64,000 nt of DNA, taken from Planctomycetota bacterium. Lineage in GTDB: Bacteria > Planctomycetota > Phycisphaerae > Phycisphaerales > UBA1924. A program made the position numbers and the translations under genes. Positions 52,715-61,040 of this stretch are shown piece after piece; position 1 is the stretch's first letter, and the number at the start of each line of letters is the position of its first letter. Under the pieces are notes generated by a model that was not told the DNA's origin, made no database searches, and saw nothing but the letters and a program-made list of their open reading frames with translations. The stretch is taken from the NCBI GenBank assembly GCA_963204725.1, contig CAUJHH010000026.1, forward strand, positions 62,001 to 126,000, in the 5' to 3' direction.

Positions 52715-54184
52715 TCAAGCCCCCCCTGCCACCGCCCCGTAGATCTGCTCACATCGTTCCGCGGCACCGTCCCAGGTCAGCCGTCGGACCTCGAATCTCC
52801 CGTGCTCGCGAAGGGTCTGGCTGAGGGGAGGGTACTTGAGAACCGCGACGATCTTGTTGGCCATCTCGTCGATGTCCCAGAAATCGACCTTGAGCGCGTG
52901 CGTGAGCACCTCCGAGACACCCGACTGCTTGGAGATGATCACCGGGGTGTCGTTGCTCATCGCCTCGAGCGGCGCAATGCCGAACGGCTCTGAGACACTC
53001 GGCATCACGTAGCAGTCTGCCATCTTGAAGACCCGCTCGACGTCCGAACCACGCAAGAAGCCGGTGAAGAGCACCTTGTGACCGATCCCCATGCCGGCCG
53101 CGAGTTCGATCATGCGCAGAGCCATGTCCCCCGAGCCCGCGACGACAAACTTCACGTTGTCCATCTTGTCGAGCACGCGTTTCGCCGCGGCGATGAAATA
53201 CTCCGGCCCCTTCTGCATCGTGATGCGTCCGAGGAACAGCACGATCTTGTCGCGGGCCTCGATCGTCTGCTGAGGAACCGGCTGCCCGACCTCGTGATCG
53301 ACACCGTTGTAGACGACCTCGACTTTCTCAGCGGGCACGCCGTATCGGGAGGTGCAGATCCCCTTCGTGAGCATCGAGACGGCGATCACACGCGACGCCG
53401 CGTGCATGCCGTCGCGCTCGATCTCGTAAACCGCCTGGCTCACATGCTCGCCCGACCGATCAAACTCGGTCGCGTGAACGTGAACGATCAGAGGCTTGCC
53501 CGTGACGTAAGAGAGCGCGATCCCCGCTGGATACGTCAGCCAATCGTGGGCGTGGATGACATCGAACGACTCGCGATAGCCGAGCGCCACGACCATCCGT
53601 GCGTACCGCTCGGCGTCCGCTACCAGATCGCCACCGTACTGCGAATCGCCGGCCTCCATCGGCTTCATGGCCGCGATCGCGGCGCCGATCGCGCTGTCGC
53701 CAACTCCTCCGCCAAAGCTCCCGCCAAACCACGCCATCGCATCGCTCGCGCTCGTCATCGCACCGCGGTTGCGCATGGCGTCCATCATCCGATCGACCGC
53801 ATGTCCCGCCTTGGGGTATGGACTCACGAACGAAGCACCAACCGCGTGGACGCTGGATCGCTCGAGCGAGATCGGACTCCCATCCGGAGAGGTCAGCGGC
53901 GCGACCCCCGGATCGCCACTCGCACCCGGACGAGTCGCACCCGGACCACCGGCACCGACCGGACGGAGAGGCACCGGTCCCGCCTTGGCCACACTGGCCG
54001 GGCTCAGCAGCCGGACGTGGGTGCGTTGCTGCGACTCATCGATCGGACGCGGCAGCACAAAGATGACCTCGTGGCCCTTGCGGTCAAGAGCGCGCGTCAG
54101 CCCGTGGCACGCCACGCCGAGACCTCCCGCGATAAACGGGGGAAACTCCCAGCCCAGCATCAGGATCCGCATCGCACGCTCCAT
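52715..54184 (-). CDS. GT4-family glycosyltransferase (glycogen synthase-like)
   Basis: A 489 aa retaining glycosyltransferase with the GT-B fold. The N-terminal domain starts MRILMLGWEFPPFIAGGLGVACHGL, the glycogen/starch synthase-like pattern. The C-terminal domain has FLGRITMQKGPEYFIAAAKRVL and the EX7E motif in EPFGIAPLEAM. Between the first domain strands lies an unusual insertion of about 120 residues (about 62-180), rich in Gly, Pro, Ala and Ser. A common annotation would be ADP-glucose-dependent glycogen synthase, but the short size and insertion leave donor and acceptor open. It starts with MERAMRIL; the second Met at 54172 may be the true start. Confidence 0.85.
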   Translation of the reverse strand: MERAMRILMLGWEFPPFIAGGLGVACHGLTRALDRKGHEVIFVLPRPIDESQQRTHVRLLSPASVAKAGPVPLRPVGAGGPGATRPGASGDPGVAPLTSPDGSPISLERSSVHAVGASFVSPYPKAGHAVDRMMDAMRNRGAMTSASDAMAWFGGSFGGGVGDSAIGAAIAAMKPMEAGDSQYGGDLVADAERYARMVVALGYRESFDVIHAHDWLTYPAGIALSYVTGKPLIVHVHATEFDRSGEHVSQAVYEIERDGMHAASRVIAVSMLTKGICTSRYGVPAEKVEVVYNGVDHEVGQPVPQQTIEARDKIVLFLGRITMQKGPEYFIAAAKRVLDKMDNVKFVVAGSGDMALRMIELAAGMGIGHKVLFTGFLRGSDVERVFKMADCYVMPSVSEPFGIAPLEAMSNDTPVIISKQSGVSEVLTHALKVDFWDIDEMANKIVAVLKYPPLSQTLREHGRFEVRRLTWDGAAERCEQIYGAVAGGA

Positions 54185-54233
54185 CCGTCAATTCGCTCAC
54201 CGCGTCACCGCGTCTTGCGGGCCGACCACATCA

Positions 54234-54725
54234 TCAGGACTCGTCGCCCGCTTGCATATCGCCAAGGTTCCGGAAGCACGCCTCGTACGCCAGCAGGCAA
54301 CCCGAGATCGTCCCCGCCGACAACTCGCCGACACATCCCGGCAACTTCGACCTGAAGGCAAACAGCTTCTCTTCTGATCGAAAGTGCTCGATGGACAGGC
54401 CTGAGACGTCCCGCCCCAGATGCTTCACGCCCAGTTCGGCGAGTTCCTCGTCGAGAAGGTCTTCCATCTTATCGCCGGTATTGAGCAAGTCCGCCTCGAT
54501 CGAGTGGCTCAGCCACCGATCCGCCATCACCAGCGATACGAAGACCTGCTCTCCCTCCACCTCGACTCGATAAAGAGCGGGTGCCGCCGAATCCTTCGCC
54601 TCGAATTCCAGCCGGGCAGCATGGATTGCGCCCTGGCCCGCGAACACGCCCGCAACCCTCGCGCTCGCCCCAACGGCATGAAACAACTCTGTCAAGTGCT
54701 CGATTCCCGCCACAACATGCTCCAT
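54234..54725 (-). CDS. Hypothetical protein
   Basis: A 163 aa protein of unknown function from the ATG at 54725. No strong ribosome-binding site is present, and in-frame GTG codons upstream (for example at 54731) could extend it. It is a soluble alpha/beta protein with ALYRVEVEGEQVFVSLVMADRWLSHSIEADLL in the middle and a moderately conserved-looking helical C-terminus. No membrane segment or known motif was seen. The stop lies 50 bp before the start of the glycosyltransferase on the same strand, so the two may be cotranscribed. Confidence 0.6.
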   Translation of the reverse strand: MEHVVAGIEHLTELFHAVGASARVAGVFAGQGAIHAARLEFEAKDSAAPALYRVEVEGEQVFVSLVMADRWLSHSIEADLLNTGDKMEDLLDEELAELGVKHLGRDVSGLSIEHFRSEEKLFAFRSKLPGCVGELSAGTISGCLLAYEACFRNLGDMQAGDES

Positions 54726-54921
54726 CGCCACCCGGACAAGGCAACCTTGAACCAGCACCGGTTCCGGCGCGCCAGCGTCGAGGGCTCGCCCGGCTTCTGA
54801 TTCCGGCCTCAGAATTCCAGTTCGGGCCACACCATATGCCCAGATCGATCCAGATTCCTTCGAGACGAGCAGACGCCAGCTCCCAATGGGCGATGCCGAT
54901 TGACGACCGTCTCCGAACGAC

Positions 54922-54950
54922 TCGACAGCACGATTTCCACCGCCTATTCT
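54922..54950 (+). promoter_or_regulatory. tRNA-Leu promoter
   Basis: TCGACA (54922-54927), a 17-bp spacer, then TATTCT (54945-54950), giving a start near 54957, about 28 nt upstream of the mature tRNA-Leu. A perfect 9-bp hairpin (54955-54963 with 54970-54978) covers the predicted start. Confidence 0.6.
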
Positions 54951-54984
54951 CCCGACCGCCGGTTGCGACACCGGCGGTTCAGAT

Positions 54985-55068
54985 GCCCAGGTGGCGGAAC
55001 TGGCAGACGCGCTACCTTGAGGTGGTAGTCCTGGCAACAGGGTGGAGGTTCGAGTCCTCTCCTGGGCA
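54985..55068 (+). tRNA. tRNA-Leu (anticodon GAG)
   Basis: Class II tRNA. Acceptor GCCCAGG/CCTGGGC, anticodon arm CTACC-TTGAGGT-GGTAG giving GAG, a long variable arm (TCCTGGCAACAGGG), T arm GAGGTTCGAGTCCTC. The discriminator is A. CCA is not encoded. Confidence 0.95.
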
Positions 55069-55190
55069 TTCACGCTCGGGCGCTCCGGCGTCCGTGCGCA
55101 CTCAGAATCGTGCGGCTGCCGTAGGGTCTTTCCCTCGCAACCTCTTTCCCGCTGGACACATCCGCCCACTTCCATCACAATGCACGCGCG

Positions 55191-56600
55191 ATGATCCGCA
55201 GCCGAGGCACGCACCACTTCGTCGGATTCGGACGAACGCTCCCATTGGGTGTGGCGCTGGCGATATGCGGCCTGGTGCTTCCCGCGACCTCGCAGGGTCG
55301 CTTGCTCGTCGAGCCGCCGCCCCTGACGGCCCCCAGCGAATCCGATGAGCCGGAGTGTGTCCTCCATCTGATTGCAGGCCGCCAACTCTCGGCACATCTG
55401 ATCTCGCGATCAGACTCCGAGATCGTCGTGCGCATCGGTTCGATCCCGACATCCTTCAAACGATCCGAGATCGACCGCCTTGAGATTCTGCCCCCCGCGA
55501 TCGATCGCTACCACGCGATGCGCGAGGCCATCGATGACAGCGATGTGCCATCGCTCCTGGTTCTGGTGGACTGGCTCCGAGCCCGCGATCTGTACTCGGA
55601 AGCCGTCGCCGAGCTCGATCACGTGCTGGAGATCGAACCGGGAAACAGCCGTGCGCGGCAGATGCGTGTCGTGCTCGAGCAACACCGCGAGATGGCGGAG
55701 CGATCAAAGACATCGACACCAGCCAGTGTCAGCCCGAGTACACCGACCCCCTCCCCGCGCCCGATCCGTGCCGAATTCCCCTTTCTGACCGCCGACGACA
55801 TCAACATCCTCAAGGTCTACGAGATCGATCTGGCAAGGCCGCCGCGGATGCGCGTCGATCGAGAGACGGTCGAAGACCTGATCAAGACCTACATCCAGTC
55901 GGACCTGATCCCAACCTCCAAGGAGGGCCGGGATGCCCTGCTTCGCCAGAGCCCCGATCGGATTCTCGACCTGATGTTCCGACTCCGGGCTCGCGAGTTC
56001 TATTCACGCGTCAAGGTGATCGATCAGCCGGAGTCGATGAAGCTCTTCCGAGATGAGGTCCACGCATCCTGGCTCATCAACGCCTGTGCCACCGATCGTT
56101 GCCATGGCGGCTCAGAAGCCGGACGCCTGATGCTCTACAACCGATCTCGCAACGGTGAGGCCGCCGTCTACACCAACTTTCTCATCCTCGACCGGGCCCG
56201 GCTGTCCAATGGAGCACCGCTGATCGACTACGACCAGCCGCAGCGATCGCCGCTGCTCCATCTCGCGCTTCCACGTGAGCGTTCTCTCTACCCGCATCCG
56301 GCGACACTCTCGGCCAAGGGATGGAAACCGGTCTTCACATCCCAGAAAGACCGTCGCTTCGAGGAAACATTGGAGTGGATCCGCGCGATGTACCGGCCGC
56401 GCCCTGAGTATCCGATCAACTACACGCCTCCGGTGGGCAAGTCCCTGATCGATCCGGAAGTCCCCGCACCAAGGGACCCGAAGACGCCCGAATCGTCCGT
56501 CCCGCCGGCAAACGATCCGGAGGATCTGCCGACCGGCAACCCCGCCAATCCGGGAGCCGAACCCCCCGGCGCCGGTGGAACCGCCCCCCCGCCTCGGTGA
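55191..56600 (+). CDS. Secreted protein with CX4CH heme-like motif
   Basis: A 469 aa exported protein with a signal peptide (about 1-35, FGRTLPLGVALAICGLVLPATSQG). The N-terminal part has a helical region near 105-165 (TPR-like EAVAELDHVLEIEPGNSRARQ). A Pro/Thr/Ser linker follows near 175-195, then the C-terminal domain. The latter contains CATDRCHGG at 299-307, a C-x4-C-H motif with Cys299, Cys304 and His305, followed by NFLILDRARLSNGAPLIDYD and a WIRAMYRPRP end. Cytochromes c use CxxCH, and some multiheme ones CX4CH. Similar domains seem common in planctomycetes. Heme binding is an inference. The last 60 residues are Pro-rich. Confidence 0.7.
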   Translation: MIRSRGTHHFVGFGRTLPLGVALAICGLVLPATSQGRLLVEPPPLTAPSESDEPECVLHLIAGRQLSAHLISRSDSEIVVRIGSIPTSFKRSEIDRLEILPPAIDRYHAMREAIDDSDVPSLLVLVDWLRARDLYSEAVAELDHVLEIEPGNSRARQMRVVLEQHREMAERSKTSTPASVSPSTPTPSPRPIRAEFPFLTADDINILKVYEIDLARPPRMRVDRETVEDLIKTYIQSDLIPTSKEGRDALLRQSPDRILDLMFRLRAREFYSRVKVIDQPESMKLFRDEVHASWLINACATDRCHGGSEAGRLMLYNRSRNGEAAVYTNFLILDRARLSNGAPLIDYDQPQRSPLLHLALPRERSLYPHPATLSAKGWKPVFTSQKDRRFEETLEWIRAMYRPRPEYPINYTPPVGKSLIDPEVPAPRDPKTPESSVPPANDPEDLPTGNPANPGAEPPGAGGTAPPPR

Positions 56601-56660
56601 GTCGTCCTCCGCGCGAACCGCACACATGAACGATGCGGATCGTGCTAAAGTCCCCATCTT

Positions 56661-56679
56661 GGGCACGGACTCCGTGCCC
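56661..56679. repeat. Inverted repeat upstream of the lipoprotein gene
   Basis: Two 9-nt arms (GGGCACGGA/TCCGTGCCC) around a single C at 56670, located 37 bp before the lipoprotein ATG. The only other nearby element is a TAAAGT -10-like hexamer at 56646-56651. It could be an operator or leader hairpin. Confidence 0.6.
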
Positions 56680-56716
56680 GTCTCATCCTGCCTGTCCCCT
56701 TGCGAGCCCGCACACG

Positions 56717-58708
56717 ATGCGCCACACCAATAGACAACGCCGCACTCGCCGCTCACTCTGGAGCGCCGCCCTTCTCCTGTCCCTCGCTGGACTTGCGGGC
56801 GGATGCGATCAAGATGGAGATGCACGAAAGGCCCTTGATGCCGCCAGCGTCGAACTGGGGAAGATCGACACCGGATTGGGTGCGAGCGCCTCGGCCGCGA
56901 CCAGGGACAAGGTCTACACCTCGGTCATCTCCACGCTTGGCCCCGCTTCGAGCTCCGACCGATCGGCATACGCGTCGTCCGCCAACATCCTCCTGGCAAA
57001 GGCCCACGCCGGGCTCGCCGAGACGCCGGCAGAACTGACGACGTCGCTCGAAGCCGAATCGATGAATCGCTCTCGAGTGCTCCGTGCCGACCTCGCACAG
57101 TGGCTCGAAATGTCCGCGATCGCCGCCTCGGCGGAGCGATACGACCCCGCGCCAGAGATCGCGGCGCTCGAGTCTCAGATCACTCAGATCAACGACGCAA
57201 TCGTCGGGCTGACCAAGGCTCGGGCGCGGATTGCCGATCGACATGCGGCGCTGACCGCCGAGGCAAGCGGGCTCGAGGCCAAAGCGGAAGCAATCCGCGC
57301 CGTGATCGGCGAGCACCGCCTGCGGGCGACGACAGTCAGCGCGACCGAGGGCGCCGCCATCGCCGAGCAGGTTCGCATCCAGAGCCGAGAGGCCGATGCG
57401 CTCGAGCGTAAGGCGTCCGAAATCATGGCCGAGGCGTCGCCGCTTGTCCCCCAGATCGAAGAGATCGATCTGAATATGGCTGGACTGAGCAATCAGACGG
57501 CCTCGCTCCGAGCCGCCCAAGAGGCCGCTGCACAACGGGGCAGAGACGCGAGAGCCGAAGCGGATGAGGCCAGAGCGCTGGCGTCTACCGCTTCAGCTCG
57601 CCTCGACATTGCCGCGAACGAACTGATCTCACTCCGCGAAGGCGAGATGGCCAAATCGTACGAGCAGGCTCTCCGGTCGCTCTCGACCGCCGCCGCGGCG
57701 GCGCGGAAGGCTGCCACCGACAGCAGGTCCAGCTCCAAGCTCGCGGAGGGCGCAGCTCTTCAGCAGACCGGCGATCTCTGGTGGCAGCGGGCGCACGGGC
57801 TCGGCGAGCACCATGCCCTTATGTTCGCTCTCGCGAACGCGAAGCCACTGTTGCCCAAGTCCGGCGTGTACGAAGCGACCGCTGTGGCTTCGGATGCCGA
57901 GCGTGGCGAAGCCCTGTCCAAAGCGGCCGAGGCCTTCGAACAGGCCAAGAGTGCACTGACATCCTCAGGCGCACGTGGTGAGACCTCCGACCGCCTCGAA
58001 AGGGTCGGGCGCATGCTCGATCTGATCATCCAGGCAACGCGGGGCCAGGCCGTGGATTGGTCGGCTGCAAACCGACCCGCCCCTTCCGAGGACTCTGCCT
58101 CATCGGACACCGCGCCCGGTTCCGACGCGCCAGATCTCGCCTCCACACTTGATGGATGGTTGTCACAGATCAAGAACGGCGACAGCTCGTTCCTTTCCGA
58201 TGCGATCTACACGGACGTCTCTTCGATCAACTCGCTGGTTGGCGCGGCAGGAGATCTGATTGTGAAGGGTCAGAGACTCGACGCCATCTGCACCGAGAAG
58301 TTCGGCCAGTCGCTGACCGAGTTCAGTGCCGCTCAGGCCCAGGGTGCGCCGGGCCTCCCCGATCTCTCTTCGTTCTCAGTCGCAGATCTGGACATCATCA
58401 CCAACGGCGACACGGCCGAGGTCGACGCAGGCGACGGAACAACGATCCGGTTCCGACTCATCGACGGCGCGTGGAAGCTCGATCTGTCCCAGGATGCACT
58501 TCCACCCGAATTCGCCGTGGTGCTCCCCATGCTCGATCAGCTCGGGCCGGTGATCCCGCGCATGGCTTCCGCGATGGACGAGTTGATCGCCGAAACGGAA
58601 TCTGGTGCCTACGTGTCGACGCAGGCCGTCTACATCGCCCAGCAACAGAAACTCATGCCAATCATGATGGAGATCATGGGTTCCATGCAGCCCCCGGGCG
58701 GCGGCTGA
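56717..58708 (+). CDS. Coiled-coil lipoprotein
   Basis: A 663 aa exported protein, read from ATG 56717 because the signal sequence starts there (MRHTNRQRRTRRSLWSAALL). The lipobox LAGGC is near residue 34, so it is probably lipid-anchored. The middle (about 110-420) is a long Ala/Glu-rich coiled coil with many ARA/AEA heptads (for example RAEADEARALASTASARLDI). The C-terminal 180 residues form an alpha/beta domain with the fold pattern of DUF4878/SnoaL-like proteins (DGTTIRFRLIDGAWKLDL near 575-592). Function unknown, probably envelope-associated. Confidence 0.75.
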   Translation: MRHTNRQRRTRRSLWSAALLLSLAGLAGGCDQDGDARKALDAASVELGKIDTGLGASASAATRDKVYTSVISTLGPASSSDRSAYASSANILLAKAHAGLAETPAELTTSLEAESMNRSRVLRADLAQWLEMSAIAASAERYDPAPEIAALESQITQINDAIVGLTKARARIADRHAALTAEASGLEAKAEAIRAVIGEHRLRATTVSATEGAAIAEQVRIQSREADALERKASEIMAEASPLVPQIEEIDLNMAGLSNQTASLRAAQEAAAQRGRDARAEADEARALASTASARLDIAANELISLREGEMAKSYEQALRSLSTAAAAARKAATDSRSSSKLAEGAALQQTGDLWWQRAHGLGEHHALMFALANAKPLLPKSGVYEATAVASDAERGEALSKAAEAFEQAKSALTSSGARGETSDRLERVGRMLDLIIQATRGQAVDWSAANRPAPSEDSASSDTAPGSDAPDLASTLDGWLSQIKNGDSSFLSDAIYTDVSSINSLVGAAGDLIVKGQRLDAICTEKFGQSLTEFSAAQAQGAPGLPDLSSFSVADLDIITNGDTAEVDAGDGTTIRFRLIDGAWKLDLSQDALPPEFAVVLPMLDQLGPVIPRMASAMDELIAETESGAYVSTQAVYIAQQQKLMPIMMEIMGSMQPPGGG

Positions 58709-58762
58709 TTCTCATCCCGCCACGCCCATCCCAGAGTGCCTCCCGCTACCTTCGATCGCTCG

Positions 58763-59737
58763 ATGACCGCTTCCGAATCACCAATAACACGCCGTCGCGA
58801 AGAGGGCCCCGCCCTCCCCGATGTCTCCATGCACCTCCACACGCCAGCGACCCCCGCAACTGGGACCGTCGTTTCCAGCGTTCGCTGCACGCGCAACAAG
58901 TCCTCTTCGTACGTTCGCCATGTCACGATCGACGTCTCCGGAACGAAGATCGCCGGCACGATCCGGCCCGGTCAATCGTTTGGCGTCATCCCGCCAGGCC
59001 TCGACCCCTCGGGTCGACCCCACAAGCTCCGCCTCTATTCGATCGCATCTCCGACACGCGGCGAAGACGGCCGCGGCAACGTGATCGCCACAACGGTCAA
59101 ACGCACGATCGACGAGCACTGGGAATCGCACAAGCTCTTCCTCGGTGTTGCCTCGAACTACCTCTGCGATCTCCAGGTCGGCGATGCTGTCACCGTGACC
59201 GGCCCGAGCGGCAAGCGGTTCATCGTCCCAGCAGACGCTGACGCCCACGACTACGTCTTCGTGGCGACCGGTACCGGGATCGCGCCGTTCCGAGGAATGA
59301 TCCTGGACCTCCTCGAATCAAACTCGAGTTCCAGGATCGCTCTTGTCATGGGCGTGCCGTACGCGAACGACCTGCTGTACGACGAGGCGTTGATCGAACT
59401 CGCCGCGAAGCACCCCAACTTCTCATACATCACAGCCCTCAGCAGGGAGCGTCAGCCCGACGGTGCCCCGCCGATGTACGTCCAGAATCGCCTCGAGACC
59501 CACCGAGAGCTGCTCGGCTCGATTCTGGCGTCCGACCGCGGCCTGATATACATCTGCGGCCTTGCCGGCATGGAACTGGGCATCTTCCAGCAACTCGCAC
59601 GCACGCTCCCCCCGCCCCACCTCGACGCCTACCTCCAGGTCGATGCCGATGCGCTGGGGTCCATCGGAGCGTGGGAGCGTCGAATGATTCACAAGCAGGT
59701 CCGGCCAACTCGGCGCATCTTCACCGAGGTCTACTAA
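58763..59737 (+). CDS. Plant-type ferredoxin-NADP reductase
   Basis: FAD-dependent oxidoreductase of the plant/cyanobacterial FNR type, 324 aa from ATG 58763; an in-frame GTG at 58736 is the alternative. After about 30 non-conserved residues comes the FAD domain with KLRLYSIASPTRGE near 92-105 and the phosphate-binding segment. The NADP domain has VFVATGTGIAPFRGMI near 180-195, the CGLAGMELG motif near 270-278 and the C-terminal aromatic FTEVY, where Tyr stacks on the flavin. It transfers electrons between ferredoxin and NADP(H). No photosystem gene is near. It probably serves NADPH-dependent reduction of ferredoxin-using enzymes. Confidence 0.93.
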   Translation: MTASESPITRRREEGPALPDVSMHLHTPATPATGTVVSSVRCTRNKSSSYVRHVTIDVSGTKIAGTIRPGQSFGVIPPGLDPSGRPHKLRLYSIASPTRGEDGRGNVIATTVKRTIDEHWESHKLFLGVASNYLCDLQVGDAVTVTGPSGKRFIVPADADAHDYVFVATGTGIAPFRGMILDLLESNSSSRIALVMGVPYANDLLYDEALIELAAKHPNFSYITALSRERQPDGAPPMYVQNRLETHRELLGSILASDRGLIYICGLAGMELGIFQQLARTLPPPHLDAYLQVDADALGSIGAWERRMIHKQVRPTRRIFTEVY

Positions 59738-59851
59738 CCCCGATCCGGCGGGCTCCCGGTCCTATTGTTCCGGGCCCAGTCTGTAAGCCGGCAGATGCCG
59801 GACAAACCCGAAACGTCCTTCCGTCCTCTGTGGACGGATCGGAGCACGACA

Positions 59852-60988
59852 TTGTCGACCACGAACCTTCAGCGACGAATCCGAACGCTCCTCGCGTCGA
59901 TGGTGTTCGCTCTCTCGCTCTCCATCGCACCGAGCGCTCGTGCCCAGAATGAGCTCCCAGTCTCGGTCGTTCAATCGACCTCGCTCTCGGGAAGCCAGAA
60001 AGAAGAAGTTGCACGCTACGCCGCTGCGGCGCTGACGCTCTTCAAGAGTTCTGTTTGGTCCGAGACGCGACGCGGCCGCGATCAGCTCCTCCGCCCCCTC
60101 GAAGATCCCCAGTCCGCCGCTTCGGTCTCGGTCTCATTTCGACTGGAGTACTCGCGCGAGCTCGTGCCCGCGCTGTCATCGCTCGCCGCCAAGGGCAATC
60201 CCGACCTGACGCGTCTGAACGCGATCCGAATCCTCGGATCGATCGCAACGGCCCAGTCCGCATCGGCCATCGAGCCGTTCCTCTCAGACGAAGCCTCCGC
60301 CATCAAGTTCATGGCATGTCAGGCCTCAGGAAACACCTTCCGCGTGCTCGCCGCGAGCAGCCCGGCCCTGCCGTCCGGCGAAGCCGTTCGGCTTGTCAAT
60401 CGGCTCGCGGCCCTCGCCGGCGCCGAGGCGGATACCACCGTGCTCGATGGAGCTGTGATCGGGCTCATCGAGGCGACCAAGGTGGACATCGCGAACTACA
60501 CCGAGGTTCGCGAGGGAGCATTCCTGAAACTCGCCCAGGCGATGTCCACACGCCTCCAGGCCCTCCCAGCCGATTCGCAGGACTCCGCCATGCTCGCCAC
60601 GATCCTTCGTGCGGGCGTTGCAGCACGCGACGGTCTGATCGGACGAACCGAGCTCGGCAACGGCGTTGTGCGCGAACTCGCCGGGTTCGGTGGCGACCTT
60701 CTCGCGTACGTCATGCGGCGTACCCGAGCCGGACATCTCCCCGCCCCGGGAGCCGGAACGCTCCGATCCGCATTGGAACAGCTCGCATCCACAGGTGAAG
60801 CAAACGTGTTCTATGCGCTGCTCTCACTCGATCGAGGCAAGCGCATCGAGCCAACCGCCATCTCGGCGACGCTCCAAGACGGTCGCGCAGCCACCGATGC
60901 AGAGTTCGTGGCGCAGGCCGCCGTGTTTATACGCGAAAAAGTCGTCGCCCCGCCGGTTGGCCTTCCCGCCGATCGATTCCTGAAGTAA
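59852..60988 (+). CDS. Secreted hypothetical helical-repeat protein
   Basis: A 378 aa exported protein. The TTG start at 59852 has GGAG 7 nt upstream and begins a clean signal peptide (RTLLASMVFALSLSIAPSARAQ); an upstream ATG at 59795 has no ribosome-binding site. The mature protein is helical, with HEAT-like spacing (SLAAKGNPDLTRLNAIRILGSIA near 95-117 and EPFLSDEASAIKFMACQASG near 125-144). No catalytic motif was found. It lies between the FNR and oppA genes. Function unknown; a binding or scaffold role is plausible from the repeat architecture. Confidence 0.7.
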   Translation: MSTTNLQRRIRTLLASMVFALSLSIAPSARAQNELPVSVVQSTSLSGSQKEEVARYAAAALTLFKSSVWSETRRGRDQLLRPLEDPQSAASVSVSFRLEYSRELVPALSSLAAKGNPDLTRLNAIRILGSIATAQSASAIEPFLSDEASAIKFMACQASGNTFRVLAASSPALPSGEAVRLVNRLAALAGAEADTTVLDGAVIGLIEATKVDIANYTEVREGAFLKLAQAMSTRLQALPADSQDSAMLATILRAGVAARDGLIGRTELGNGVVRELAGFGGDLLAYVMRRTRAGHLPAPGAGTLRSALEQLASTGEANVFYALLSLDRGKRIEPTAISATLQDGRAATDAEFVAQAAVFIREKVVAPPVGLPADRFLK

Positions 60989-61040
60989 GCGAGCGCGTCG
61001 CCCGCACCATGCGGTGACGGTGCCGGTACCCTTAGGCGCG

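Noticed and set aside
54726-55397. N-terminal extension of the 163 aa hypothetical protein
   Set aside because: The extended frame would read antisense through tRNA-Leu and its promoter, and the translation there lacks protein-like composition.
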